From assembly GCA_049999805.1 (NCBI GenBank), contig JBNGIO010005082.1, forward strand, positions 1-42,268: DNA of 42,268 nt, given 5' to 3'. Under the pieces are notes generated by a model that had not been told where the DNA came from, searched no databases, and saw only the letters and a list, made by a program, of their open reading frames with translations. Position 1 is the first letter of the stretch, and every line of letters starts with the position of its first letter. The position numbers and the translations under genes were made by a program. This document shows, in pieces, positions 1 through 9,022 of the stretch. This DNA comes from Folioceros fuciformis (taxonomy: Eukaryota; Anthocerotophyta; Anthocerotopsida; Anthocerotales).

Positions 1-1
1 A

Positions 2-163
2 CTATTTGCCGCCCAGCGCCATCATGTTGTGTTCCAAGTTCTTCTCCAGCAGACTCAGCTTCGCAACCACTTGACAGCTCTGGCTTTTGGGAGCCCACAA
101 GTCGTGCGCCAGCAAAACCGCCTTGAGCAGGCTCTGGGCTGCAACCATTGCGAGTTCTGCCAT
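2..163 (-). CDS. Short terminal coding piece, unrecognised (partial or small protein)
   Basis: Reading the minus strand, an ATG at 163-161 opens a 53-residue frame ending in TAG at 4-2. The piece is preceded by a good splice acceptor (tttctgttag just before the ATG), so it could equally be the last exon of a longer gene. The residues are helix-forming and look coding (MAELAMVAAQSLLK at the start, KNLEHNMMALGGK at the end). I do not recognise the family. The frame stays open upstream to about 256, but that part looks like intron. The window edge prevents a check of the downstream context. Confidence 0.3.
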   Translation of the reverse strand: MAELAMVAAQSLLKAVLLAHDLWAPKSQSCQVVAKLSLLEKNLEHNMMALGGK

Positions 164-658
164 CCTAACAGAAATCCCAGCACAGCCCTGATGCCACCAA
201 ATAGATCTTGAGTTTACGCATCCTCGCAACCCCAAACTCAGTCTCAACCAGCACACCCACCCTCCTGTTGGACACGCAAACCGCCAGGAAGCCAGCCGAA
301 TCCATCTGCACCGGGCAGCAAATTAGGCGTCTTGTCGCATCTGCATTGCTTCCTTTTTAAATCGGTTCACCTGCGATGAGAAGTGCATTTGAAACGTGGA
401 CTTCAAACTGATGGGTTTGGAATCCTTCCATCCCGGGTATGGAAAGCTGGGTATAGTGAACGGGTGCAAAAACCCGAGTATGCGACGAGAACCAGAAACT
501 GATGTTGCTGCTATGTCGTGTATGTCGATATGTCGATATGAAGCCATGGTACATCGAGTTGCGCATCCGCACAGGTCTGCTGATCGTATTTGCCTTAATG
601 GCCATCGGGTATCGATGGGAAAGCAGCCTGAAGTGGTGAATCGTGAGCCGTCCTATAA
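164..658. other. Intergenic, nothing recognised
   Basis: Only short overlapping frames in all directions, with no splice structure or family resemblance. It may contain intron or promoter of the small minus-strand piece at the window edge. It ends at the TA dinucleotide flanking the transposon. Confidence 0.4.
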
Positions 659-660
659 TA

Positions 661-1753
661 GAGCCCACCCTCCCTAAATGTTACCTGTTGGGAGAAGGGC
701 ATTCGGTAACATTTAGGGAGGTGTAACAATTAGAGAATTCAAGTATTTATAAAAAATAAAATATTTAAATTTATTTAAATTATAAAATATATTTGTATAT
801 GATTATTTATTTATTTTATTATATATAATAAATATTATAATACTTAATATTATTATAACTTTATAATAAATAAAAATAAGAAATAAACTTCAAATTGACC
901 TCAAAAAATGGATTATTTCTTGTTTCAAAGAGGACCTGCTTTAAAACTTCTTTTTCAATTTGTTGCAAAGTCGTAATTGTAGAAATAGTATCATGTGGTT
1001 GTTGCTCCAAAAATATAAGTATCACCCCAAGTCCAAGGTGCATCTTTCACTTGAGCACGACCTAAAATAGGCCTTTCTTAATAATATTCTATAGAAGAAT
1101 TTTCAACATTGACAACTTCATTTTCAGGTGGAGGTTGAATAGAAGCTCGTATATCATTTGCATCTGGAGTAGAAAAGATAACACATGCATTTGTCACTTC
1201 ATACTTAACAAATTCTTGTGAAGACATAGTAGGGGTCAATCGTGTTGTTTCAAGTCCCAAATCCTTTATTTAACAAAGAAGCATTTCTATTTCTATGTAA
1301 TCTCTATTGAACAAATCTTCACGTGTTGCTTGATTGACTTACTGTTACTTATCCGACATACTATCACTTGCTCTCTCTTGCCATAATCCAAAGCGTTTCC
1401 AATAATTTCTAATGATTTTCTCTTTAACATCGATACACCCTCTTTTTTTTATGGCATTGCGATTGGATAAGTTACATATTTATATTATCCATGCTATTTT
1501 AAACATAATATGTATGTATAATAAAATTAAAATAATATTTATAGAATTAGACTATAGTAGATATATTATAATAAAATTAAAATAATATGTATAGATTATG
1601 GTGGTTAGAAGTACTTATTTTCATAAAATAAGTAATATATAATATTTATAAAAAATAACATTTAATCTTACTCCCCAACTACAGAGTACCCAAACCTGAA
1701 ACATTTATAGAGATATAACATTTAGGAAGGTCACATTTAGAGAGGGTGGACTG
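661..1753 (-). mobile_element. Degenerate pogo/Tigger-like (Tc1/mariner superfamily) DNA transposon
   Basis: The ends are imperfect terminal inverted repeats: the first 25 bases from 661 match the reverse complement of the last 25 ending at 1753 at 21 positions. The right end begins CAGTCCACCCTCTCTAAATG when read inward. Both ends are flanked by TA (659-660 and 1754-1755), the target duplication of Tc1/mariner/pogo elements. The interior is very AT-rich, unlike the GC-rich neighbours. On the minus strand near 1440-1350 a broken frame reads EKIIRNYWKRFGLW, resembling the W..V...I.NCWK..G segment near the C-terminus of Tigger/pogo DDE transposases. More broken frame follows down to about 860. 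The catalytic domain is not present, so this is a non-autonomous relic. The left end also contains a perfect 17-bp foldback (669-685 with 705-721). Confidence 0.65.
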
Positions 1754-1922
1754 TACAAGTTGCAGGCAGCATAACCGCAGTCATTGTAATACAACATTCC
1801 TGCCTCCAGGGAATGTCAGGCCACTCACTTGCATTAACAAAAAGCGCGTCAGATAACATATGGGGAAGCCCGGCCTTCTTCAAAATCTTGACCTACCTTC
1901 ACCCCTCATGAGGTGTGATAGC

Positions 1923-2281
1923 AACTCTCCAAGAGCTCTCAAATGAACCCATGACAGTGGCTGGGTGTTCTATATGTGCTTGGCAGCAATCTGCTAGAGC
2001 TGCGTTTGCTATGCCAGGGGAAATGTTGTATGCTCTGCTTCAGCTTCCTGAAGACCTCCTGAAGTGTGAAAAGTGGATGCAGATTCTACAACCCATATTG
2101 CAATCTCCTAGTATCCAGCAGCAAGTTACAGAGGAATCTAGTGGGCTTGAGCCGTTGCTTGTCAACACCTGTGGCCCTTTCATGCATTCGTGCAAGTCAA
2201 ACCTCCTAACAGACAATGTCAATCAGCACGTAAGAGGAATCATGTGCAGTCTGCTTGCTCTTCTTGAAAGACTGTCACAAA
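1923..2281 (+). pseudogene. Isolated helix-rich (HEAT/ARM-like) exon or gene fragment
   Basis: An open stretch of about 120 codons is bounded by a possible acceptor (gtgatag, about 1915-1922) and a strong donor (GTATGTG after 2281). It is leucine-rich and helical (PGEMLYALLQLPEDLL, GIMCSLLALLERLSQ), as in HEAT/ARM or exportin-type proteins. I could not name the family with confidence. No matching upstream exon is visible, and downstream frames (2468-2674, 2840-3187) do not join it convincingly. It is therefore either one exon of a gene with unrecognised other exons or a relic. An in-frame stop lies just upstream at 1909-1911. Confidence 0.3.
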
Positions 2282-3390
2282 GTATGTGCTATTCTGCCCA
2301 AACAACCGTTCTCTCGTTCAAATGACGAACTTCTTCACGTGATCGTCTCACATACATGACGGTAGCTAACTCAGAGGAATTCCAGCGTCCTCCCTGAAAA
2401 TATCTTTCCGATGCTCCCTGCGTAGAGTTGTGGAATCTGACGAACACCTACAAGCAAAGTAAGGCTAATGGATCAGAAAATCAGAAGAGCCTCGTTTTTT
2501 TGGCTATTTCACCAACACAGACAACATCTGATAAGCATCTTTCGGCCCAAGGACAGCGAGGGGAAATCAGCATCATGTCAGGTCCTTTTGTATTCATCTG
2601 ATACGATCACTTCACTCAGGATGCAGCTGAATGATGTGCGAGAGGGAAAAGCAAATGGATTCAGGCATTTATGAGCACTACACGATACTAAGGGGGATGG
2701 GAGAGGCTGGAACTACTCTCGAGCTCAGTTTCAAATCAATGAGATCTACGAGCTACCAACTGGGTAGCTCGTAGACGAACAAACAAATTGAGTGTCTTAA
2801 ACAAGCCTGTCACCTCACAGCGACGTTTCTATCCCAAGCATGCAGCCATCAGGGTACCAGCGTGAAGCCAACAGCACCCCTTCACAGTTACTCGAAAATC
2901 AGGATCACGAGCATGACAAAGCCTACAGGCTACAGGGATACAGAATCATCTCCGGATTTTCAATCACAATCTGGTGGTCACTCCATCGCCCACAAAACCT
3001 GCAAGAACGGAAGCTAGAACCCCTTCAGGATCTCCAAACTTTCCGACTGAGTGTTGCATTGGCCTCTTCAGCTTATTTTATGCCGAATGCGAACAACCTC
3101 CTTATCCAACACACGAGTGATTATCTTCTTCCGGCGTTCGTTCTTGACAGCTCGTCGAACACACTGGTGGATGATGCAAAGGCATGAGTTCATAGACATA
3201 TCGAAGCTGGGGTTTGCCGCCATGATCACGAACACCGTAGCGTGCATTTCCGGTCCAAGGTGGAGCCAGAAGTTCACGATGTTGCGATTTCTGAGAGACT
3301 CAGTGCTGAATAGTCGGCGGTACTAAGTCCTGTGCATCTCACTGTTGTTATTGCATACTGATGTCTAAACCTGACAGGCATTGCTGGACG
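2282..3390. other. Non-genic or decayed sequence
   Basis: Several short plus-strand frames (about 2468-2674, 2840-3187, 3051-3326) have no recognisable domain and no convincing splice continuity. They could be decayed exons of the same gene as the helix-rich exon at 1923-2281. No repeats or RNA genes were seen. Confidence 0.3.
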
Positions 3391-4010
3391 TGTGCTACAG
3401 TGGAGGGTGGGTGACGGCTGGCGAGCAGGACTTAGCCAGGAAAGTTCAGCCAGGCCGGACAAGAGGAGGTTGTTAACTCGGTTGTTGCAACTGTTGAGAA
3501 GGCCGTCCTGCCGCCGTGTGCCGTCCTGCTGACGTGAAGTTTAGGAGACGACTCCAACCAGCTCGTCCTGTGGTTGAAAGGCCCCGCCCTTGCCTCTGTG
3601 ATGTCCGCCGACAGTGTGATTGGGTTCTTTTCCCCCTCTCGTCTCCTGCGCTCATCTAGCGCAGGAGACGTACATTTTCCATGGCATTTTCCAGCTGTTA
3701 AGCTGAGAGGTCTGGGGCTCTCTCTCCTGCGGCTGAAGCGCATCTCGTGGGACACACTCCTGGTCCGATTCTCCAATCGGGCTGTCGCTGCCCCTGCTGC
3801 TGCATTTCTCCAATCGTGCATGCGTCCATCGTTCCCCGGGTGCGAGTGGAGTAAAATCCGTCTAAGAAACTCTGGGAATTTCCTGGTACAATGCTTTTCT
3901 AGGAAGCTTGTTCGCATGTGTTCAGAGGATTTTCCTTTCTGCCTTCCCTTTATAGGACTTGTATGGGTAGACCATATGTATTTTCTCTGTTGGGCTGATG
4001 TGGGTGTATG
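3390..4010 (+). promoter_or_regulatory. Promoter/leader block of LEA_2 gene 1, duplicated upstream of LEA_2 gene 2
   Basis: This block has recognisable islands of identity with about 12790-13547 upstream of the second LEA_2 gene: ggaaagtTcaGCcaGGccGG with the following G-rich tract, CGTGGTTGAAAGGC-type sequence near 3570 and 12980, GGAAGCTTGTTC near 3901 and 13393, and a 19-nt identical leader GGGCTGATGTGGGTGTATG at 3992-4010 (13529-13547 in the copy). A TATA-like TTTATAG at 3949-3955 lies about 40 bases before the leader and is matched in the copy. It contains an ACGTG core near 3533. A duplicated promoter accompanying duplicated genes is the simplest reading. Confidence 0.5.
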
Positions 4011-4171
4011 GGCAACAGGAGCTAGTTGTTGCCTCAATGTTTGCTTTGCGTCATTGGCAGCTCGTGGGCCAATGGTAGCTACCTCCTCGGTGTCTTTGGC
4101 CTCCATAGAAGCTAGCTCTTGTTGTCCGTCCTGTCTTCAGTTAGCCTTGTTGTCGACTCTTGCTTCAGCAT

Positions 4172-4177
4172 TATATA
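4172..4177 (+). promoter_or_regulatory. Alternative TATA box candidate for LEA_2 gene 1
   Basis: TATATA in the context cattatatattgg, about 135 bases before the ATG at 4308. It is not conserved in front of the paralogue at 13804, so the shared TTTATAG at 3949-3955 is the competing candidate. Confidence 0.25.
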
Positions 4178-4307
4178 TTGGTTCTGACATGTTTCCCGTC
4201 GACAGCAAACAAGCTTTGGGTCTCTTCCTCCCAGGGAAGATTCTTGGAAAGGAAGCTTTTTGGGAAGGGAGTCCTCACTGATTTTTTTATCAAGGAGAGG
4301 AAGCGCC

Positions 4308-4973
4308 ATGGCAGAACAACAAGCAGAAAGGGGAATGACCGGAGTGAGCGGGTCTCACACCATGACAGTCAAGGAGGATTCAAATCCAACGACTCCATCC
4401 GTCTACCGCCGTCACAGAAAGTGCTGCATATGTTGTGCTGTGGTTGCTGCCCTTATCGTAATCCTTGTCCTGGTGATCATCATTCTCTCGTTGACTGTAT
4501 TCAAGGCCAAAAGCCCCACTTTCACCACAGACAGTGTGATGCTGGAGAACATCGACCTCAATCTAGTTCCTCCACCGCAGGTAAACCTGACGCTCAGGAT
4601 CACACTGACTGTGCACAACCCCAACATAGCCAGCTTCAAGTACGGGAACAGCACGGCACATATCTACTACCGAGAAATTGAAGTGGGATATGTTCCCATA
4701 CTGGCAGGCGAGATGGAGGCACACTCTGCCAAGACTGCTAGCTCTAGCCTGATAATTGAGCTGGCTAAGTTCGTCTCGGAACCCCTCATCCTCATTCAGG
4801 ACGTTCTGGTTGGAGCCTTTCCTATTACCGTCAACTCTGTTCTCTCCGGCAAGGTTAACATCCTCAACATAGTCAAGAAGCATGTTACAGCCTCAGGATC
4901 ATGCACCACCACCGTTTTCGCTAATTTGACAGCAGGCCCCCTCGACTGTCAGTACTACACGAAGGGCCTGTGA
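4308..4973 (+). CDS. LEA_2/NHL-type membrane-anchored protein, copy 1
   Basis: Single-exon gene of 221 residues. The start is the ATG at 4308 in a strong context (gcgccATGG). It aligns with the start of the paralogue at 13804, and the frame upstream lacks ATG. Residues 1-36 are hydrophilic and end in a basic, cysteine-rich patch (RRHRKCCICC). One membrane helix spans about 38-60 (VAALIVILVLVIIILSLTVF). After it comes a LEA_2 (WHy-like) beta domain with the family hallmark NPNIASFKYGNS and YYR shortly after. Several N-glycosylation sequons (NLT, NST) suggest that the C-terminal part faces the apoplast or lumen, as in NDR1/HIN1-like proteins. Those proteins act at the plasma membrane in stress or pathogen responses; the specific role here is not shown. 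It is closely related to the gene at 13804 and more distantly to that at 19512. Confidence 0.85.
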   Translation: MAEQQAERGMTGVSGSHTMTVKEDSNPTTPSVYRRHRKCCICCAVVAALIVILVLVIIILSLTVFKAKSPTFTTDSVMLENIDLNLVPPPQVNLTLRITLTVHNPNIASFKYGNSTAHIYYREIEVGYVPILAGEMEAHSAKTASSSLIIELAKFVSEPLILIQDVLVGAFPITVNSVLSGKVNILNIVKKHVTASGSCTTTVFANLTAGPLDCQYYTKGL

Positions 4974-5137
4974 CCGAGGGCTCTTTTTCCTGAGGCCGTT
5001 CGAAGGTCCTTCTTCTCCACACTCTTGTACCCGGCTCTACTCTCGTGTTCCCTTAAAGAAGAACGGAATTACTTACTGCCAAGGTTATCAGAAAACTGAT
5101 AATCAATTTTTCCGTTCTGTTATCCATATGTAATCCG

Positions 5138-5213
5138 TACACAGACTTTGCTCAGTTGTGGGTAGGAGAGCTCGGGGGCACACAACTTCAACCTCCTGCA
5201 CCTTCTGCTGGGG
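5138..5213 (+). repeat. 3'-flank segment repeated at about 8826-8898
   Basis: The stretch TGCTCAGTTGTGGGTnGGAG followed by AG-TCGGGGGCACACAA and a GCACCTTCTGCTGG block lies about 170 bases after the stop of LEA_2 gene 1. It is repeated with few changes at 8826-8898, where no LEA_2 gene remains. This suggests a wider ancestral duplication unit. Confidence 0.6.
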
Positions 5214-5291
5214 CAGTTGTCAATTAGTAAGATTGTCTTCTATCCATAGCTCTTAGTGGCTAGCATTCACCACCTCTCCCATGCATTTCAT

Positions 5292-5395
5292 ATTGCCACT
5301 TTTCAGGTCTACTGTGCATCTTGCCATTTTTCACGTCTACTGAGTATCTTGCCACTTTTCACGTCTACTGAGCATCTTGCCACTTTTACTGAGCA
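5292..5395 (+). repeat. 28-bp tandem repeat, about 3.7 units
   Basis: Units of the type cttgccacttttcacgtcta plus ctgagcat occur at 5292-5319, 5320-5347, 5348-5375 and partially at 5376-5395, with one to four changes between units. It lies in the spacer after LEA_2 gene 1. Each complete later unit carries an ACGT core (cacgtc). Confidence 0.75.
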
Positions 5396-5605
5396 AAAGG
5401 TGATCTCCTGCCCAGTCTAAACCGGACACCCACCAGGCGATTTAAGTGATTGATAGAGAATTTAAAACAATTCTAACAACACTTCCTAGAAGGGTCGGAA
5501 TAGACAGATACTCTTCGTCTTCCCTCTATGAACGGTCCCATGGTTTGCACACGCCCCTCTTGCACCTGTTCTTCCTGTGGAAGAATTTGCTCATAGAGCT
5601 GTGTA

Positions 5606-5619
5606 GGGGGGGGGGGGGG
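5606..5619 (+). repeat. Poly-G tract (14 G)
   Basis: An uninterrupted run of 14 guanines in the spacer between LEA_2 gene 1 and the convergent vicilin-like gene. Its length may be unstable or an assembly estimate. Confidence 0.85.
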
Positions 5620-5829
5620 TGACGCAAAAACAATGTGTGCAAGTGATGTGTGTGTCTTGTGGTTTGTTCTGAAGCAATACCAGAAGAGAACCTTTATTAA
5701 GGCAGAACTTCGCTAGTCAGCGAGACGCTGGATCCAGCTCTCAAATGGCCTATACACAGGCTGGGCTTTCTGTGATCGACGAGGTCACTGCGTCAAGTGA
5801 GCTACATTGTCAGAAATCTTGCACTGCTT

Positions 5830-7704
5830 CTAGTTCTGCAAGTTCTGATGGAACATCTCCAGGTCGATGGGAAGAGGGTGGCCGCCACGGGTATAACTCT
5901 CATCATACTCTCTTTCCTCACGGCTCGGTGGCAGGACAGCAGCATGCCTGGTGCGGCGCTTCATCATCTCTTTCACCATTTTCTCGTCCACGTTGAATGC
6001 AGCCATGAGCAATTCCTGGGGCATGTTCCTGAACACGCTGTCTTCCCCGGCCATATGCATCGGCATGGGCCTGCGTTCACACGGAGCACAGACAGGTCAG
6101 GCAATTATAAGGTTCGTACACAAAAGCTACGAACATTGTCACCCACAAAAGGGACGGTGGTGAGGGATGGAATCACATACAAGTCCGTGGTGGTGAAGGC
6201 GATCAGCTCGCAACCTTCGCGGCCAGCTCGCTTCATCACGGGGTAGCCCATGGGGATCATCAACATGTCACCCTCCTTCATTTCCTCGTCGAAGCAGCGC
6301 TCACCGTTGGGCCTGACGACTTGCACGCGGACAGATCCCCTGCTGCAGTACACCATGTTGTGTCCATTGGCCATGTACCCAGGAGCCACCATCGCCTCCT
6401 GAAGGAGACGGTAATGTCAGGAACGCTACTTCATGAAGTATGGAACCTGCACCTGGGACTTCCTGATAATCGTTCCTTTTACTATCCTAGCTACCACACA
6501 GCAATCACAGCTTACGGGTTCGAGGCGAGTTCGGATGGCGCCCATTCCAGTCTGCGGGCGCATGGTTTGGAGCACAGGCAGACGGAATCGGTTGAGAATA
6601 GTCATGCACCCTCCCTGGCTGCTGTAGCGGTCGCAGTTGGCGTGCTCCATGTCGTACATGAAGTGCACCGTGGACATGGATCCCATCGACTCGGACTCGC
6701 TCCCTTCACGGCCACACTGGTTGCACATGAGGTCGTGGAAGGGGTGATCCTCCTCCACTCGGATGATGCCTCTTTCCTCCTGGCTGTTAACCAGCCTGTC
6801 CACCGTCTGCTCGTCCACGTTCCAAGCCGCCGCCAGCATTTCCTTGCTGAAGCCTCGCATCACGCTGCCGCACTGCTCGCTTCTGCCTCCCATCAGCATG
6901 AACCCCTGCAAGTGCAACCAACAGTCCGGAATCTGCCATCAGCCCTCCCCCGCATTGCAGTAACATGGGTCTGTCAATTCTGAGTCCTCTGCAAAGCGCT
7001 CTTACACTGCATCGCCCAGGCTTCACTGCTACCATCGAGGTGTCGGCCATGGCCAGCAAGTGGCACTCTCCACCGTGCTCCTCCTCCCTCCGATGCTGTT
7101 CATGTCGGCGCTTGCGTTGGCGGTCCTCGTCCCGGCAATGCTCGCGACCCCGTGTACACTCACACCCCCGACTTTCGTCTCCCATGTTGTAGAACCAGAA
7201 CACCATACCCCGGGGAACTGCCACGACCTCGCCCTTCCGGATGATGCGGTAGTCTCGGCGGGCGCCCATGGGCAGGCTCATGCCCATCATCGCCTGTCCT
7301 GTAGCCAGCAACCATTCCACAGAATGCGCAATCAAAGCATGGTACGACGACGTAACGTTGTTCACAATGTGACGTGCCCTGTAGCAGCAGGCACAGGATC
7401 ACCCACAAGAACGGGACAAAGAGACGCACGTACCACGGGTGCAGTAGATGAGCATCGCAGAGTCCGTGTACATGGGCATCAGCAACCCGCGCTCCCTCAA
7501 TTGGATTCTCGCGCCTTCCATACCCGCATTCTCGAGAGCCTCACACCGATCCGATCTCCACATGTCAAACCGACCTCCGTCGGACTCGATCACTCTTTCG
7601 GCTTCCAGCCTCGAGCAATGAGACTGGTCACCCATTGTTGTGGCCACCAGGGCAGCCAGCAGCAGGCTGGCAATCACCGTTCCCAGCCTCCTCATTTGCG
7701 CCAT
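5830..7704 (-). CDS. Vicilin-like (7S globulin-type) bicupin, secreted
   Basis: Five exons on the minus strand: 7704-7434, 7298-7033, 6905-6516, 6398-6181 and 6070-5830, giving 461 residues. All introns are GT-AG and all phases close; the last intron opens with GTATGTG. A signal peptide is clear (IASLLLAALVATTMG, cut near residue 25). The N-terminal cupin contains YCTRGQAMMG, then a K/R-rich hydrophilic insert and an LLAMADTS strand corresponding to the ALLDTS strand of vicilins. The C-terminal cupin has AMVAPGYMANGHNMVYCSRG, then PNGERCFDEEM and GDMLMIPMGYPV, and ends with a FRNMPQELLMAAFNVD helix matching the vicilin C-terminus. 7S globulins are seed or spore storage trimers, and some family members are apoplastic or sucrose-binding. 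Storage versus another role cannot be decided here. It is unusually methionine- and cysteine-rich (MCNQCGRE). Confidence 0.85.
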
Positions 7705-8825
7705 GGTTGCAAATTGCTCTGATTTGCAGCAAACTCGCCAGACGTACAGGACTACAGACCCCAAACGTGAGGGAAGAGGAGATGTGTGTCACCGCACAAG
7801 CAAGGGCGGGCTTTATGGCAGTTCGCCCATCCTGTCACTGAATGAAAAGGCTCATGCAACTCCCCGTTTAGGACTGGTGCCAAGTCTAGTACTCCCTTTG
7901 AACAGTTGTACTCCAAGAGGCGGTGTTCCGTCAGTGATGTGTGGAGTGTGCTGCAGTCAGCGAGTAGTCTGGCCAACGTCTGCTTGTCATGCTGGAAACT
8001 AAGAAAGCATGTCAACCCAGGCTTATAACCAGAAGAATAAAACAGTCTCCACGGATCTTAACTACACATCGATCTGGGGATCCTCATGGGAATCATGGGC
8101 ACTGTTTCTTGCTGCGTGGCCCAAGGTCCTCATGGACTTGCTCGCTCAGCCTTCTTGGTGGGGAGCCTGATCTTGCAGGGTTGTAGTAGGAGACACAAGC
8201 TTAGGGAAGGACGAGGATGACAGTATGTATCCCCATATCCCTCACGGCGTCTAGCTGCGCATCCACCCTGGCTAATAACAGAGAACCTCGTGGGTTTCCT
8301 GCCCCCGAAAGCAGCTTGGTTCCTCGTTTTCACCAGTGTGACTCTCGTATGCTCCCAAAGTGTGAAGGTCCCCAGGGGTCCCAGTTGGTTCCTTGAAGGA
8401 AGGAACAGGCTTTGTCAAGCACACGGATTCGCAAGGATTGCAGTCAGGCGACCACAGGCTCTCCCAGAACCCTGCTGTTGCTCAGTACATAATGTACAGG
8501 ACGGGCACAATAGCTTGCAAATGGGTTCCCGATGGTCATTTATGCTTGCTCCTAAAATCGATGTACACCAGAGAAATGAGGGGAAGAAGCGTAAGATGAG
8601 ATGGAGGGAAGAAGCATAAGCTTCAGAAGGAGGCCCTGCAAGAAGCATGAGCAATGAAAAGGGGGTGAACTGCATCGAAGAGTGAAGTGAAAAAGCATCG
8701 AAAGATAAACCCTTGGCTGATGAACACTGGAGCAGGTCTTGCCACTCCTAGCTTGTCTCCGAAGGCTCAAGACGAAAGATAAACCCTCGGCTAATGAAGC
8801 TTGGTGCATGGTTCCAGTGCTTTCC
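7705..8825. other. Upstream region of the vicilin-like gene and spacer
   Basis: Presumably holds the promoter of the minus-strand vicilin-like gene; a weak TATA-like element (CATAAAG on the minus strand) lies near 7812. Nothing else was recognised. Short frames here have no family resemblance. Confidence 0.35.
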
Positions 8826-8898
8826 TACACAAACGTTGCTCAGTTGTGGGTCGGAGAGTTCGGGGGCACACAAACGTGCAGCACCTTCTGCTGGTATC
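8826..8898 (+). repeat. Orphan copy of the LEA_2 gene 1 3'-flank
   Basis: Matches 5138-5213 (GTTGCTCAGTTGTGGGTCGG, then GGGGGCACACAA and GCACCTTCTGCTGG). No LEA_2 reading frame is present just upstream of it, so the associated gene was lost or the segment moved alone. Confidence 0.6.
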
Positions 8899-9022
8899 AC
8901 TATCGGTCAGTTTGTGCTGCGGAATTGTGGTCAGCCCTTTGTGTGAGGTTAGCAGGGATCACAAACTGCGCAGTTCAAGCTTGGTTGGAGTTCTGGATCG
9001 ACTGTACGTGTTACAGAGACTG

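Noticed and set aside
1915-2325. Exportin-4 assignment for the helix-rich exon
   Set aside because: Only general HEAT-like character supports it; no specific motif could be matched from memory.
3432-4281. Open frames of 224 (minus) and 235 (plus) codons before LEA_2 gene 1
   Set aside because: They fall in the promoter/leader block; the corresponding block upstream of gene 2 does not keep either frame.
5292-5395. CRISPR-like array
   Set aside because: The units are directly adjacent with no unique spacers, so it is a simple tandem repeat in a eukaryotic spacer.
6505-6535. tRNA B-box-like GGTTCGAG
   Set aside because: It sits at an exon-intron boundary of the vicilin-like gene, and no cloverleaf or A-box is found around it.
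6321-7722. Two plus-strand frames of about 220 codons
   Set aside because: Antisense to exons of the vicilin-like gene, with His/Pro-rich nonsense composition.
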